Assembly (NCBI GenBank): GCA_947449135.1
Contig: CANFQO010000006.1
Coordinates: 1 to 64,000, forward strand
Reading direction: 5' to 3'
Length of the DNA: 64,000 nt
Source: Planctomycetaceae bacterium
GTDB lineage: Bacteria; Planctomycetota; Planctomycetia; Pirellulales; UBA1268
The notes beneath the pieces are model-generated. The model did no database searches, was not told the origin of the DNA, and worked only from the letters and a program-made list of their open reading frames with translations. This document shows positions 54,180 to 63,291 of the stretch, in pieces; position 1 is the first letter of the stretch; every line of letters starts with the position of its first letter. Both the position numbers and the translations under genes were made by a program.

Positions 54180-55676
54180 CTACGCCATGATTTCGTGGAT
54201 CGGCTCCACGTGCTCGACGCCCACGAGCTTCTGGTCGAGGCCGCCAAAGAAGTAGCTCAGCCGGTTGGGCTCGAGCCCGAGTTGGTGCAGGATCGTGGCG
54301 TGCAGGCTCTTCACGTGGAACCCGGTCCGGCCATCGTGCACGGGTGCGATCGCCGCGGCGCCGAGTTCGTCGGTTTCGCCCACGCTCACGCCCCCCTTGA
54401 TGCCACCGCCGGCCATCCACATCGTGAATCCGTAGGCGTTGTGGTCGCGGCCGGTGCCTTCGGCATACTCCGCCGTCGGCTGGCGGCCAAACTCTCCACC
54501 CCACACCACCAGCGTGCTGTCGAGCAGGCCACTTCGCTTGAGATCGGTGAGCAGGGCCGCGATCGGCTGATCGGTGTTACCCGCATGGAAGTTGTGATTC
54601 TTCTCCAGGTCGCCGTGGGCATCCCAGTTGTCGTCGTTGTGCGCGCCGCCTGAATAGAGCTGCACGAACCGCACGCCGCGTTCCACGAGCCTCCGCGCCA
54701 AGAGGCAGCGGCGACCGAAGTCTGCTGTCCGTGGATTCTCCAGCCCGTAGAGCTGCTTGGTCTCCTCGGTCTCGCTCGCCAGATCGACCGCCTCAGGGGC
54801 ATGCTCCTGCATCTTCCAGGCCAGTTCGTAGGAGGCGATCCGCGCTGCCAGATCGGTGTTGTCGCCACGTGGCAGCAGGTGAGCCGTGTTGGCGTCACGC
54901 AGGGCATCGAGCATAGCCCGCTGGCTCTCCAGCGACATGTCATCCGGCGGGGCCAGATCCAGGATCGGCGCCCCCTTCGACCGCAGCAGCGTGCCCTGAT
55001 AGGTGGCGGGCATGTACCCGCTCGACCAGTTCTTGGCACCCGAGATCGGCCCTCCCGTGGGATCGAGCATGACGACGAACCCGGGGAGGTTGTCATTGAC
55101 GCTGCCCAGGCCGTAGTTGACCCACGAGCCGAGGCAGGGCGCCCCGCTCTGAATCTTGCCCGAATTCATCTGCAGCATCGCCGACCCATGGATCGGCGAA
55201 TCAGCGGTCATCGAATGGAGGAAGGCGATGTCGTCGACATGGCCGGAGAGATGCGGGAACAGGTCGGAGACCCACTTGCCGCACTCGCCATACTGGTTGA
55301 ACTTCCACTTGGGTCCCACCACCCGGCCCTTGCTCTTCTCGCCACCTCTACCCTTCGTCTTCACATCGATCGTCTGGCCGTCGAGGCCGTAGAGCGTCGG
55401 CTTGTAGTCAAAGGTGTCCACGTGGCTCGGGCCACCGTACATGAACAGGAAGATCACGCTCTTGGCCTTGGGCGCGAAATGGGGCGGCTTCGCTGCCAAG
55501 GGATTGGCAAACGCGGTCACCCCATCGGCAGCACGGGTCTGCTTCGCAAAAAATCCCTGTTCGAGGAGGCCGGCAAGCGCCAGCCCTGTGAACGAGCCGC
55601 CCGCCTCCCAGAAGAACTCGCGACGCGTCCGCCGGCAGAAGCTGCCGTCACCGGAGAAGTCGGATGGATTGTGCAT
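54180..55676 (-). CDS. DUF1501 domain-containing protein (module 6)
   Basis: A 498-residue protein. The Tat-like signal CRRTRREFFWEAGGSFTGLAL spans about residues 14-34. DUF1501 motifs are canonical: SVIFLFMYGGPSHVDTFDYKP, LHSMTADSPIHGSAMLQMNSG, GVRFVQLYSGGAHNDDNWDAH, VVWGGEFGRQPTAEYAEGTG with RDHNAYGFTMWMAGGG, and LGLEPNRLSYFFGGLDQKL. It lies 67 bases after the stop of the module-6 cytochrome gene, on the same strand, so the two are very likely co-transcribed. Reaction unknown, as for the family. Confidence 0.93.
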   Translation of the reverse strand: MHNPSDFSGDGSFCRRTRREFFWEAGGSFTGLALAGLLEQGFFAKQTRAADGVTAFANPLAAKPPHFAPKAKSVIFLFMYGGPSHVDTFDYKPTLYGLDGQTIDVKTKGRGGEKSKGRVVGPKWKFNQYGECGKWVSDLFPHLSGHVDDIAFLHSMTADSPIHGSAMLQMNSGKIQSGAPCLGSWVNYGLGSVNDNLPGFVVMLDPTGGPISGAKNWSSGYMPATYQGTLLRSKGAPILDLAPPDDMSLESQRAMLDALRDANTAHLLPRGDNTDLAARIASYELAWKMQEHAPEAVDLASETEETKQLYGLENPRTADFGRRCLLARRLVERGVRFVQLYSGGAHNDDNWDAHGDLEKNHNFHAGNTDQPIAALLTDLKRSGLLDSTLVVWGGEFGRQPTAEYAEGTGRDHNAYGFTMWMAGGGIKGGVSVGETDELGAAAIAPVHDGRTGFHVKSLHATILHQLGLEPNRLSYFFGGLDQKLVGVEHVEPIHEIMA

Positions 55677-55743
55677 GGTGTGGTCTCCGCGATCGTTCTG
55701 CCGGCGGCGTGCCGGCGGTGGTTTGGACCAATGTCAGCCGAGG

Positions 55744-58647
55744 TCAGTCGAGATAGACAAATTCGTTGAGGTTGAGAACCATCAGGCAAAAGAGTTCGAG
55801 GCTGCGGGTGGGACCGACCCCATCCTGGTCTTCCAACTGGTCGACCAGCGCCACACCCCGAGCCACCTCCGCATCGGTGACCGCCCGCGTGAGCGCGATC
55901 TCCAGTGCCCGGCGAACCTCCGCCGGCGTGTTGTCGGCGTCGGGGCCTCCCACCTCGCGTTTGACGCGGGCGGCAAACGTCCGCGCCTGCTTCTGCAGAA
56001 ACTCACCGTTCATCATGCCGAGGGCCTGCGTGGGCTGCGTCGTGGCAAACCGCACCGGGCAGGGCGTGTCGGTGTCGGCCAGATCGAAATCGGCGAGGAT
56101 CGGCGTGATGAGCGACCGCTTCACCTGGATGTAAACGCTGCGCCGGGCCTGTTCTTCGGCCGGCGAATTGCCCCAGCCATCCCCTGGCCGCGACTGCCCA
56201 GCCAGCACCTCCTTGGGGATGTCGACAAACACCCCGGGGCCGCCCATCTTGGGATTGAAGTCGCCGCTGGCCAGATGAATCGAATCGCGAATTTCCTCCG
56301 CGGTGAGCCGGCGCATGTCAAACCGCCAGAAGCTATCGTTGAGGGGATCGCTCTGCATGGCGTTGGCCTCGCCCGTCGATGCAGCCTGATAGGTCTGCGA
56401 CAGCATGATCAGCCTGTGCAGCGGCTTGAGGTGCCAGCCACCAGCGACCAACTCCGCGGCAAGCCAGTCGAGCAGTTCGGGATGCGTGGGAGGATCGCCC
56501 ATCATGCCGAAGTTGCTGGAACTGCGGGTCAGCCCTCGGCCGAAGTGATATTGCCAGATGCGGTTGGCCAGGACGCGAGGCGTGAGCGGGTTCTCTGGCG
56601 ATACCAGCCACCTTGCCAGCACCGTCCGCCTGCCGGTGGAAGTGGCGCCTGGAGGCGGTGCTGGAATCACCGGCTGCTTCGCCTTGAGAATCCCGGGGAA
56701 CGCCGGCTCCACCCTGTTTTCGGGCTTGGTCTCGGCGTGCGGGTTGCCGCGGTAGAGCACGAACGTCTCGGGCGCCTGCGACCCCTGCTCGGTCACGACC
56801 GATGCCACGTCGACCGGCACGGTCTCCTTCTTCACCGCCTCGAGCGCCGCCACCTTCGCGTCGTAGTCACGCTTGCCGTCGGCACCGAGGATCTTTTCTC
56901 CTTCGGCGGCGATCGCCTCCGCGAGCTTACTCGCGGCGGCCTTGTCCTTCTTTCCAGCAGACGACAGGAGCCGTTTCTCAAAGCCCGGGCCCGACCAGCC
57001 AACACTGAGCCCCTTGCGATGCTCCCACTGGAAGTAGTCGAGCCGGATCGGCAGTCGGCCCGCCTTCAGCGGCACCGTCGCCGTCTTCGGCTGCCCAATG
57101 CCGTGGATGCCGTCATGCTCGAGCACCATGCTGCCGCCGATGGAGAGCCGGGAGCCGTCATCGGAATCGAGCGTGAAGGTGTAGTCACCATCCGCAGGAA
57201 CTTTCAGAAAACCGGTGAAGACATAGCCGAACGAGTCTGGCCGCAGCGACGGCGCTACGGTGATGTCAAACCGCTGACTCGCCACGGGACCGACATCCTC
57301 CGCCTTAAGGCTGTCGAAATCGGGGAGTTTGGTCCAGGTATCGCGATAGAAACGGAAGGCGAGGTCGTCGATGTCAGTGGACTCCGCAGCCGCGTCGTCC
57401 GGCTTCTCCCAGGCGGCGCGAAACTGGTTTTCCACGGCGGTCACGGCCTGCTGTGCGGCGTCGATGCGGCGTTGCCGATCGGCCACGCGGGCCTCATGCT
57501 CGGCGCGTGCTTCGGGGCTTGCGAAGATCGGCCGCTCCACCGACGGCCCCTGCACGATGTTTTGAAAGAACGAGAGCAAGCTGTAGTAATCGCGCTGCGG
57601 GATCGGGTCGATTTTGTGATCGTGGCAGCGGGCGCAGTTGACCGTCAGCCCCAGAAAAGTCTGGCCGGTGGTGGCGACGATGTCGTCGAGCCAGTCATAG
57701 CGGAACTGCGCCCTGTCGGCCGGTTCGTCGTCCCACACACCGAGCCGGTAGAAGCCGGTGGCGATCAGCGCGTCGTTTGACGGCTCTGGGAGTTCGTCGC
57801 CGGCGATCTGCTCGATCGTGAGCTGGTCGAACGGCTTGTCAGCGTTGAACGAACGGATCAGATAGTCGCGGTATCGCCAGGCGTGGGGCTTAGCGCCGTC
57901 CCGTTCAAAGCTATTCGTGTCGGCATACCGCACGAGGTCGAGCCAGTGGCGGGCCCATTGCTCGCCGTAGTGGGGCGATGCCAGCAGCCGATCAACGACC
58001 CTCTCAAAAGCCTGCGGCGACTCGTCGGCGAGAAAAGCCTGTAGTTCAGCCTGAGAGGGAGGCAGGCCGGTGAGGTCATAGGTGGCACGCCGCAATAACG
58101 CAGTCTTGTCTGCCGGCCCGGGAAAGGGCAGGCCACGCCGGGAGAGCCCTTCGCGGATGAAGGCGTCAATCGGGTTGGACGCTGCGGCACCGCCGGCAAC
58201 GATGGGCACGGGAGGCCGCTCCAGTGGCCGGAATGCCCAGTGCTCCTGCCACGTCGCCCCCTCGTCAATCCAGCGGCCAAGGGCATCGACCTGCGTTTCG
58301 CTCAGGCGCGGTCCCTCCGGTGGCATGCGGATGTCGGGATCGGTGGACGTGATGCGTTCCAGAATCAGGCTCGATGCCCGGTCGCCGGCCACGATCGCCC
58401 GACCACCACTCTCCAGTTCGGCCACAGCCCCCGCCGGCTGATCGAGACGGAGGCCTCCCTCCTGCTTGTCGGGGCCGTGGCAGGCAAAACACTTCCTCGC
58501 CAGGAGCGGCTGAATCTCCCTGGAGAAATCGACGGGGGCCGCCTCAATGGGAGACATGGCGACCGAGAAAACCACTCCCATCATCCATGCCACACGCCGC
58601 GCAAGGCAGTGAGTCAGATTCAGACTCTTGTGTCGCGGACAATGCAT
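55744..58647 (-). CDS. PSCyt1/DUF1549/DUF1553 cytochrome-like protein with PA14 domain (module 6)
   Basis: About 967 residues. Signal segment CLARRVAWMMGVVFSVAM, then PSCyt1 with CFACHG at residues 53-58 and distal IRMPPEGP. DUF1549 starts at SNPIDAFIREGLSRRGLPFP and contains CARCHDHKIDPI. A PA14 domain at about 430-560 (SFGYVFTGFLKVPADGDYTF, LDSDDGSRLSIGGSMVLEHD) is inserted before DUF1553 (NRIWQYHFGRGLTRSSSNFG). PA14 commonly binds carbohydrate. The ATG at 58647 has GAGAG five bases upstream; a GTG four codons earlier (58659) is also possible. Confidence 0.92.
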   Translation of the reverse strand: MHCPRHKSLNLTHCLARRVAWMMGVVFSVAMSPIEAAPVDFSREIQPLLARKCFACHGPDKQEGGLRLDQPAGAVAELESGGRAIVAGDRASSLILERITSTDPDIRMPPEGPRLSETQVDALGRWIDEGATWQEHWAFRPLERPPVPIVAGGAAASNPIDAFIREGLSRRGLPFPGPADKTALLRRATYDLTGLPPSQAELQAFLADESPQAFERVVDRLLASPHYGEQWARHWLDLVRYADTNSFERDGAKPHAWRYRDYLIRSFNADKPFDQLTIEQIAGDELPEPSNDALIATGFYRLGVWDDEPADRAQFRYDWLDDIVATTGQTFLGLTVNCARCHDHKIDPIPQRDYYSLLSFFQNIVQGPSVERPIFASPEARAEHEARVADRQRRIDAAQQAVTAVENQFRAAWEKPDDAAAESTDIDDLAFRFYRDTWTKLPDFDSLKAEDVGPVASQRFDITVAPSLRPDSFGYVFTGFLKVPADGDYTFTLDSDDGSRLSIGGSMVLEHDGIHGIGQPKTATVPLKAGRLPIRLDYFQWEHRKGLSVGWSGPGFEKRLLSSAGKKDKAAASKLAEAIAAEGEKILGADGKRDYDAKVAALEAVKKETVPVDVASVVTEQGSQAPETFVLYRGNPHAETKPENRVEPAFPGILKAKQPVIPAPPPGATSTGRRTVLARWLVSPENPLTPRVLANRIWQYHFGRGLTRSSSNFGMMGDPPTHPELLDWLAAELVAGGWHLKPLHRLIMLSQTYQAASTGEANAMQSDPLNDSFWRFDMRRLTAEEIRDSIHLASGDFNPKMGGPGVFVDIPKEVLAGQSRPGDGWGNSPAEEQARRSVYIQVKRSLITPILADFDLADTDTPCPVRFATTQPTQALGMMNGEFLQKQARTFAARVKREVGGPDADNTPAEVRRALEIALTRAVTDAEVARGVALVDQLEDQDGVGPTRSLELFCLMVLNLNEFVYLD

Positions 58648-58723
58648 CAAAGCTCTCACAGGTCACCCTTCGTCCAGAGGTGCCGGGCCGCCATCGCTTC
58701 CATCCAGAATACTCGGACAGTAC

Positions 58724-58752
58724 ATTGTAAGCGTCGTTAACAAAACTGCAAA
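58724..58752 (-). promoter_or_regulatory. candidate sigma-70 promoter of module 6
   Basis: On the minus strand TTTGCA (58747-58752) and TACAAT (58724-58729) are 17 bases apart, with five of six -10 positions matching. The site sits in the 117-base gap shared with the divergent ROK regulator gene, so that regulator could bind here. Confidence 0.45.
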
Positions 58753-58776
58753 CTCTGCGCAGAAACACCTCTTCTG

Positions 58777-59946
58777 ATGACGCTGCCCCACAACCGCGTC
58801 GAGTCGGCTCTGCTGCGGCGGATCAACGAGCGACGACTGCTGGAAGTGATCCAGCAGCAGGGGCCGTCGTCGCGGGCCGCATTGACCCGCTCCAGCGGCC
58901 TCACCGCCCCGACCGTGTCCAAGGTGGTCGATGCCCTCCTCAAGCGCGGGCTGGTCGAGGAAATCGATCCGCTCGGGCAGACGCTGGGCCGGCCGGGGCG
59001 ACTGGTCCAGATGGCGGCAGAATCAGCGGTGATTCTCGGGGTGGTGATTGATGCCACCACCTGCTGCGTGGTGGCAACCGGCCTGGATGGGCGAGTGGAG
59101 GAGTCGCGAACGCGGCGTTTCACCACGCCGGCCAGCTACAAACACCTGCTTGATTCGATCGAGACCCACTGCCGCGTATTGCTCCAAGACACAAACCGCA
59201 CCGTGCATGCCATCGGCGTGAGTGTGCCTGGGCTGGTCAACGAGCGACTGCAGGAAATCGTCTTTTCCCCGAATCTCCGTCTGCTCGACAAGCGCAACCC
59301 GGCGATCGATCTGGAGCAGCGGATGGCCGCGAAATGCCTGCTGCTGCAGGAGACGAGCGGGCTGTGCCTGAGCGAGCGGCTCTACGGCGACGCCAAAGGG
59401 CTGCACGACTTCGCCATGCTCGACGTCAGCACCGGCCTCGGCATGGCGGTGATGAGCGGGGGGCAGTTGCTCGCCGGGCATGGCGGCATGGCCGGTGAGG
59501 TCGGGCACATCACCGTTGATCCCACGGGCCTCCGCTGTGGCTGCGGCAACCGGGGATGCCTGGAGACGCTCGCCACCGATTCGGCACTGGTCCGCAGGAT
59601 GTCGGAGCGCATCGGCCAGCCCCTGTCGGTCGAGGAGGCGGCCGGCCGGCTGGCCGCGACTCCTGAGGAATTCGGGGCCGATGTGGAATGTGTCAGCGAA
59701 TACCTCGCCATCGCCATGGCCGCTGTCATCAACATCTTCAACCCCACCACGCTCTTCGTTCACGGCACGTTGCTCGTCGCCGCGGAGGATCGCTTCGCCC
59801 GCGTGCTGGAACGCGTGAGGCAACGCACCCTCACCGCATCACTGGCCGACTGCACGATCGTGCCCACCCGACTGAGCAAGCGACAGGGGGCGATCGCCGG
59901 TATCATGCACCACCTGACCAACACCTGGGCCCCGCCGTTTCGTTGA
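58777..59946 (+). CDS. ROK-family transcriptional regulator (NagC/XylR-like)
   Basis: A 389-residue protein. The N-terminal winged helix covers about residues 12-75 (LLEVIQQQGPSSRAALTRSS, GLTAPTVSKVVDALLKRGLV). The ROK sugar-kinase-like domain follows, with ILGVVIDATTCCVVATGLDG, GVSVPGLV, ISTGLGMA-type DVSTGLGMAVMSGGQLLAGH, the HGGMAGEVGHITV block, and the zinc-binding CGCGNRGCLETLAT near residue 254. Members repress sugar-catabolic genes and respond to a sugar or sugar phosphate. It is divergent from module 6 and 49 bases upstream of the SDR gene, so both are likely targets. No clear SD precedes the ATG at 58777. Confidence 0.92.
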   Translation: MTLPHNRVESALLRRINERRLLEVIQQQGPSSRAALTRSSGLTAPTVSKVVDALLKRGLVEEIDPLGQTLGRPGRLVQMAAESAVILGVVIDATTCCVVATGLDGRVEESRTRRFTTPASYKHLLDSIETHCRVLLQDTNRTVHAIGVSVPGLVNERLQEIVFSPNLRLLDKRNPAIDLEQRMAAKCLLLQETSGLCLSERLYGDAKGLHDFAMLDVSTGLGMAVMSGGQLLAGHGGMAGEVGHITVDPTGLRCGCGNRGCLETLATDSALVRRMSERIGQPLSVEEAAGRLAATPEEFGADVECVSEYLAIAMAAVINIFNPTTLFVHGTLLVAAEDRFARVLERVRQRTLTASLADCTIVPTRLSKRQGAIAGIMHHLTNTWAPPFR

Positions 59947-59995
59947 TCGAGCCCAGCATTCCATCCCCTTGGTTTCACCCAGAGAGTGTTTTGCC

Positions 59996-60778
59996 ATGCC
60001 TGATCCGACAGCATCCCAGATGTCCCCCTTCTCTCTGGCCGGCCGCACCGCTCTGGTCACCGGCTCATCGACCGGGCTGGGACTGGCCACCGCCCGCTGC
60101 CTCGGGCTCGCCGGCGCGAAAGTGGCGGTCAACTACGCCAACTCCCGCCCGCGTGCCGAAAAGGCTCTGGCCGACCTGCGGGCCGCCGGCATCACGGCCG
60201 ACCTCTTCCAGGCCGATGTCAGTGACGAAGCAGAAATCGACTTGATGTTCACGGCGATCGAGAAGTCGCTCGGGCCGGTCGACATCATCGTCGTCAACGC
60301 CACGCCGGCGCAGCCGCAAAAGCCGATCGAGGAATACGACTGGGACTTCTACCAGCAGATGCTCGACTTCTTCGTGAAGAGCCCCTTCCTGCTGGCCCGG
60401 CGGGCCCTGCCCGGCATGAAAGAGCGACGTCACGGACGTCTGATCAACATCACAAGCGAAGTCTTCCTGCTGGGAGTCTCCCCCTTCTCCGCCTATGTGG
60501 CGGCCAAGGGCGGGCAGGTCGGCTGGTCGCGGAGCATGGCCCGCGAACTGGCCCCGTTCGGTGTGACGGTCAACATGATCGCGCCAGGCTGGATTCCGGT
60601 CGAGCGGCATGTCAATGATCCACAGGCCGACAAGGACGGCTATCTGGCCACGATACCAGCAGGCCGCTGGGGAAAGCCCGAGGAGGTGGGTTGGGCAGCC
60701 GTCTATCTGGCCAGCCAGGAGGCAGGGTTCGTGACCGGCCAAAGCATCGCCGTCAATGGTGGCAAGACGGTCTGGTAA
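59996..60778 (+). CDS. short-chain dehydrogenase/reductase (SDR)
   Basis: A 260-residue classical SDR. Cofactor-binding TGSSTGLG is at residues 22-29, the NNAG position reads NATP in IIVVNATPAQ, the catalytic Ser is in NITSEVF, and Y167/K171 form YVAAK. The C-terminal INVNGG-type motif reads SIAVNGGKTVW. The changed NNAG box is unusual but the triad is intact. The ATG at 59996 follows GAGAG. It is downstream of the ROK regulator and probably in one transcript with it; a sugar or sugar-acid dehydrogenase role would fit (inference). Confidence 0.92.
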   Translation: MPDPTASQMSPFSLAGRTALVTGSSTGLGLATARCLGLAGAKVAVNYANSRPRAEKALADLRAAGITADLFQADVSDEAEIDLMFTAIEKSLGPVDIIVVNATPAQPQKPIEEYDWDFYQQMLDFFVKSPFLLARRALPGMKERRHGRLINITSEVFLLGVSPFSAYVAAKGGQVGWSRSMARELAPFGVTVNMIAPGWIPVERHVNDPQADKDGYLATIPAGRWGKPEEVGWAAVYLASQEAGFVTGQSIAVNGGKTVW

Positions 60779-60795
60779 GCGGTGCGACGTTCTGT

Positions 60796-63018
60796 TCAGC
60801 GGCGTGACAGCGCGGCGAAGGCCGCAGAGACGGCCCCACAGCCGGAAGACCGCTGCGCCGAACCGCTGCCCGGCAACGCCGCAGTCACTCCTGCCGGAGC
60901 CGCCCACGTCAGCCAGTCGGATGGAGCCACACCGTCGTCATTCACGGCCGCGACGCGAAACTGATACGACCGTCCGCTCCGCAACCCGTTCACGCTGATG
61001 CTTGTCGAGCCGGCATCCACCCACGCCGAGGCCTGGCCTCGAGCCCCGGCTTCTGCCGCATACACCATGTAGCCGGTGGCCCCTGCCACTGGCGACCACG
61101 TCAGCGTCCCGGCGCTACCCGCCTGCGTGAACGACAGTTTCTGCGGAGCCGAGAGTGCAACGACCGCCGGCAGTGTCACGCTCACCCACGGCGAGGTGGC
61201 GGAACTCGTCGCGTTATACGCCGTCACGGCGAAGCTACTGGTCGACCCCGCCGTCAGGCCGGTGAACTTCACCGACGTCGTACGCGAGCTGACATTCGCC
61301 ACCTGCGTCGTCGTGGTGCCGTCCGTCCAGAGCACAATGTAGCCGCGAGCGCCAGACACCGCGTTCCACGAGACCTGCACCGATGTCTTTGAAAGCACCC
61401 TGATCGCTACATTGCTCGGTGCCGCAATCGACGCCGCGGCCAGCGTGGAGACCTGCGTCGTGGCCGACGCCGTGCCCACGGTGTTGTAGGCATCGAGCCG
61501 GAACGTGTAGGCCGTGCCGGCCGACAGACTACTGACGGTCGCGGATGTCGTGCCGGCCCCAAAGCTGGCCAGCAGCGTCGACGTGCCGCCCGAGACCTGA
61601 TAGAGCCGGTAGCCATCCGCTCCCGTCGACGCGTTCCAGGTGAGGCTCACCTGGGTCGTGGAAATCCCGGTTCCAACAAACGACGTCGGGGCCGTCGGCG
61701 CGGTCGTTGTCGTGGGTGGCGTGGACGTGGCACCCCATGTGACCAGATCGGCGATCACGAGATTCGCGACGGGCGTGCCCCTGCCGGTGACCAGGTCATA
61801 CCCGGCGGTCGCCGAGTATTTGGGCAACCCGGTGCTGCCGCCGGTCGTCACGTCATGAAAGTCGCTGGCCGCCAAGCTATAGATCGCGGGCAGCAGTTGC
61901 GTGCGACCGTCGAGGGCGCCCAGGCCGGCAATCGCCCGGCCTTGATCGACGATAGCAGTCAGTGCGGCCCACTGCGGTGCGGCGGCACTCGTGCCGCCAA
62001 ACTGGGTCCACGGCGTCGCGGTGCCGTTGTTGTAGGAGTCGTAGACGGCGAAGCCCGTGGCGGGATCGGAATTGTAGGAAACGTCGGGATTGGCCCGCTT
62101 CGTGGTCGACTGCGTCACGACGCCCTTCTGGTAGGACGGCTGCGACTCATAGGCACTGATTCCGCCGCCGCTACCGCCCCAGCCCGACTCCGACCCGTAA
62201 TTGCCAGAACTGAGTCTGAGCGATGTGCCACCGACCGACACGACGTTCGGGCTCACGGCGGGATAGCTCGCCGGCGCGCCGGTGTCGCCGCTGGAGGCGA
62301 AGAACGCCACGCCACCGTGGCCGGCCGGCGTCGTGAAGTAGGAATCGTAGGTCGTCTCGCCGCTGAACTCACCACCGCCCCAACTCATCGAGACGGCCAC
62401 CACGCCCGGCTGCCTGCGGGCATAGTCCACCGCCGTCATGAGATCGGTGTAGGAGTTGCTGTTGGCCTCGACGAGCAGGATGCTCGCACCGGGCGCGATG
62501 GCGTGCGCCCATTCGACGTCGAGCACGATCTCCGAGGCCCAGCCGGCATTCGCGGCGGGCATCGTCGTGCCACCGGTCTGATTGACCTTCGTGAATACGG
62601 GGTTCGGCAGGCCGAACTGCAGACTGAACTGGCGGAGGTCGTTGGCAACGTTCGGATTGTCGTAGGCATCGACGATGGCGATCGTCGTGCCCGTGCCGTC
62701 GGCGGCGGCCGCCGCGAACGACACCGAGTCAAAACCGTAGGCATGCCGAATCTGCGCCGGGGCAAAGCCCGTCGGGCCGGCTGTGGCCATGGCAACCGCC
62801 GCATCGCCGGCATGACTGCGAAGAATGGTGCTGGCGGCGAATCCTACGGGACAGCCCGACAGCATCTGCCGGCCTTCCATCGTTTCAAACGCCAGCGATC
62901 CGAGGCCCTGCCTCGGGAGGCGGTCTGCCTTACGAGCCGACAACGTACGAGCCCCCACCGTGCGAGCACTCGACCGCGAAGCCTTCCTGCTTAGGACACC
63001 GGGAAGTTGCCGATTCAT
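60796..63018 (-). CDS. secreted sedolisin (S53) protease with fibronectin type III domains
   Basis: About 740 residues. The N-terminus is Arg-rich and contains FETMEGRQMLSG (about residues 44-55), a variant of the LEPRxLLS motif of planctomycete extracellular proteins. The S53 domain spans about 85-390: catalytic Glu and Asp in SEIVLDVEWAH (near 163-167), oxyanion Asp in SSGDTGAP (about 245), and Ser in GGTSAAAPQWA (about 343). Three FN3 domains follow (PTSFVGTGISTTQVSLTWNA; PSNVAIRVLSKTSVQVSWNA; PQKLSFTQAGSAGTLTWSP). There is no propeptide like that of fungal sedolisins. The ATG at 63018 has AGGA eight bases upstream; the frame is open to 63102. It is convergent with the SDR gene. Confidence 0.9.
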   Translation of the reverse strand: MNRQLPGVLSRKASRSSARTVGARTLSARKADRLPRQGLGSLAFETMEGRQMLSGCPVGFAASTILRSHAGDAAVAMATAGPTGFAPAQIRHAYGFDSVSFAAAAADGTGTTIAIVDAYDNPNVANDLRQFSLQFGLPNPVFTKVNQTGGTTMPAANAGWASEIVLDVEWAHAIAPGASILLVEANSNSYTDLMTAVDYARRQPGVVAVSMSWGGGEFSGETTYDSYFTTPAGHGGVAFFASSGDTGAPASYPAVSPNVVSVGGTSLRLSSGNYGSESGWGGSGGGISAYESQPSYQKGVVTQSTTKRANPDVSYNSDPATGFAVYDSYNNGTATPWTQFGGTSAAAPQWAALTAIVDQGRAIAGLGALDGRTQLLPAIYSLAASDFHDVTTGGSTGLPKYSATAGYDLVTGRGTPVANLVIADLVTWGATSTPPTTTTAPTAPTSFVGTGISTTQVSLTWNASTGADGYRLYQVSGGTSTLLASFGAGTTSATVSSLSAGTAYTFRLDAYNTVGTASATTQVSTLAAASIAAPSNVAIRVLSKTSVQVSWNAVSGARGYIVLWTDGTTTTQVANVSSRTTSVKFTGLTAGSTSSFAVTAYNATSSATSPWVSVTLPAVVALSAPQKLSFTQAGSAGTLTWSPVAGATGYMVYAAEAGARGQASAWVDAGSTSISVNGLRSGRSYQFRVAAVNDDGVAPSDWLTWAAPAGVTAALPGSGSAQRSSGCGAVSAAFAALSRR

Positions 63019-63291
63019 GGCCCTTTTCCTTTCATTGATGCAGCGCCCCTGCACGAGGCTCTTGAAGTCGTCGGCAGCCCTCTGGCGACCGCCTTGGACC
63101 AAAAACCTCGTCCGCGAGTTTACGTCTCAATTCCCCAGGCGGCAAACCGGCTTTTCCGGTACCGCGAAAATGACTCACCGGACAAGCACTTGACCGCACA
63201 TACCATCCACACGGTCGATCGGGCCTCGGGCTCATGCAGCCGCCGCTGAAGGACCGCGTCACGCCAGAACAACGGCAAGTACACTGCCTGC

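Noticed and set aside
55414-57780. 788-codon open frame on the plus strand
   Set aside because: It lies antisense to the clear DUF1549/DUF1553 gene with its heme motifs and shows no domains; long antisense frames are expected at this GC content and codon bias.
61855-62994. 379-codon open frame on the plus strand
   Set aside because: Antisense to the sedolisin catalytic domain; Arg/His/Gly-rich composition typical of a shadow frame.
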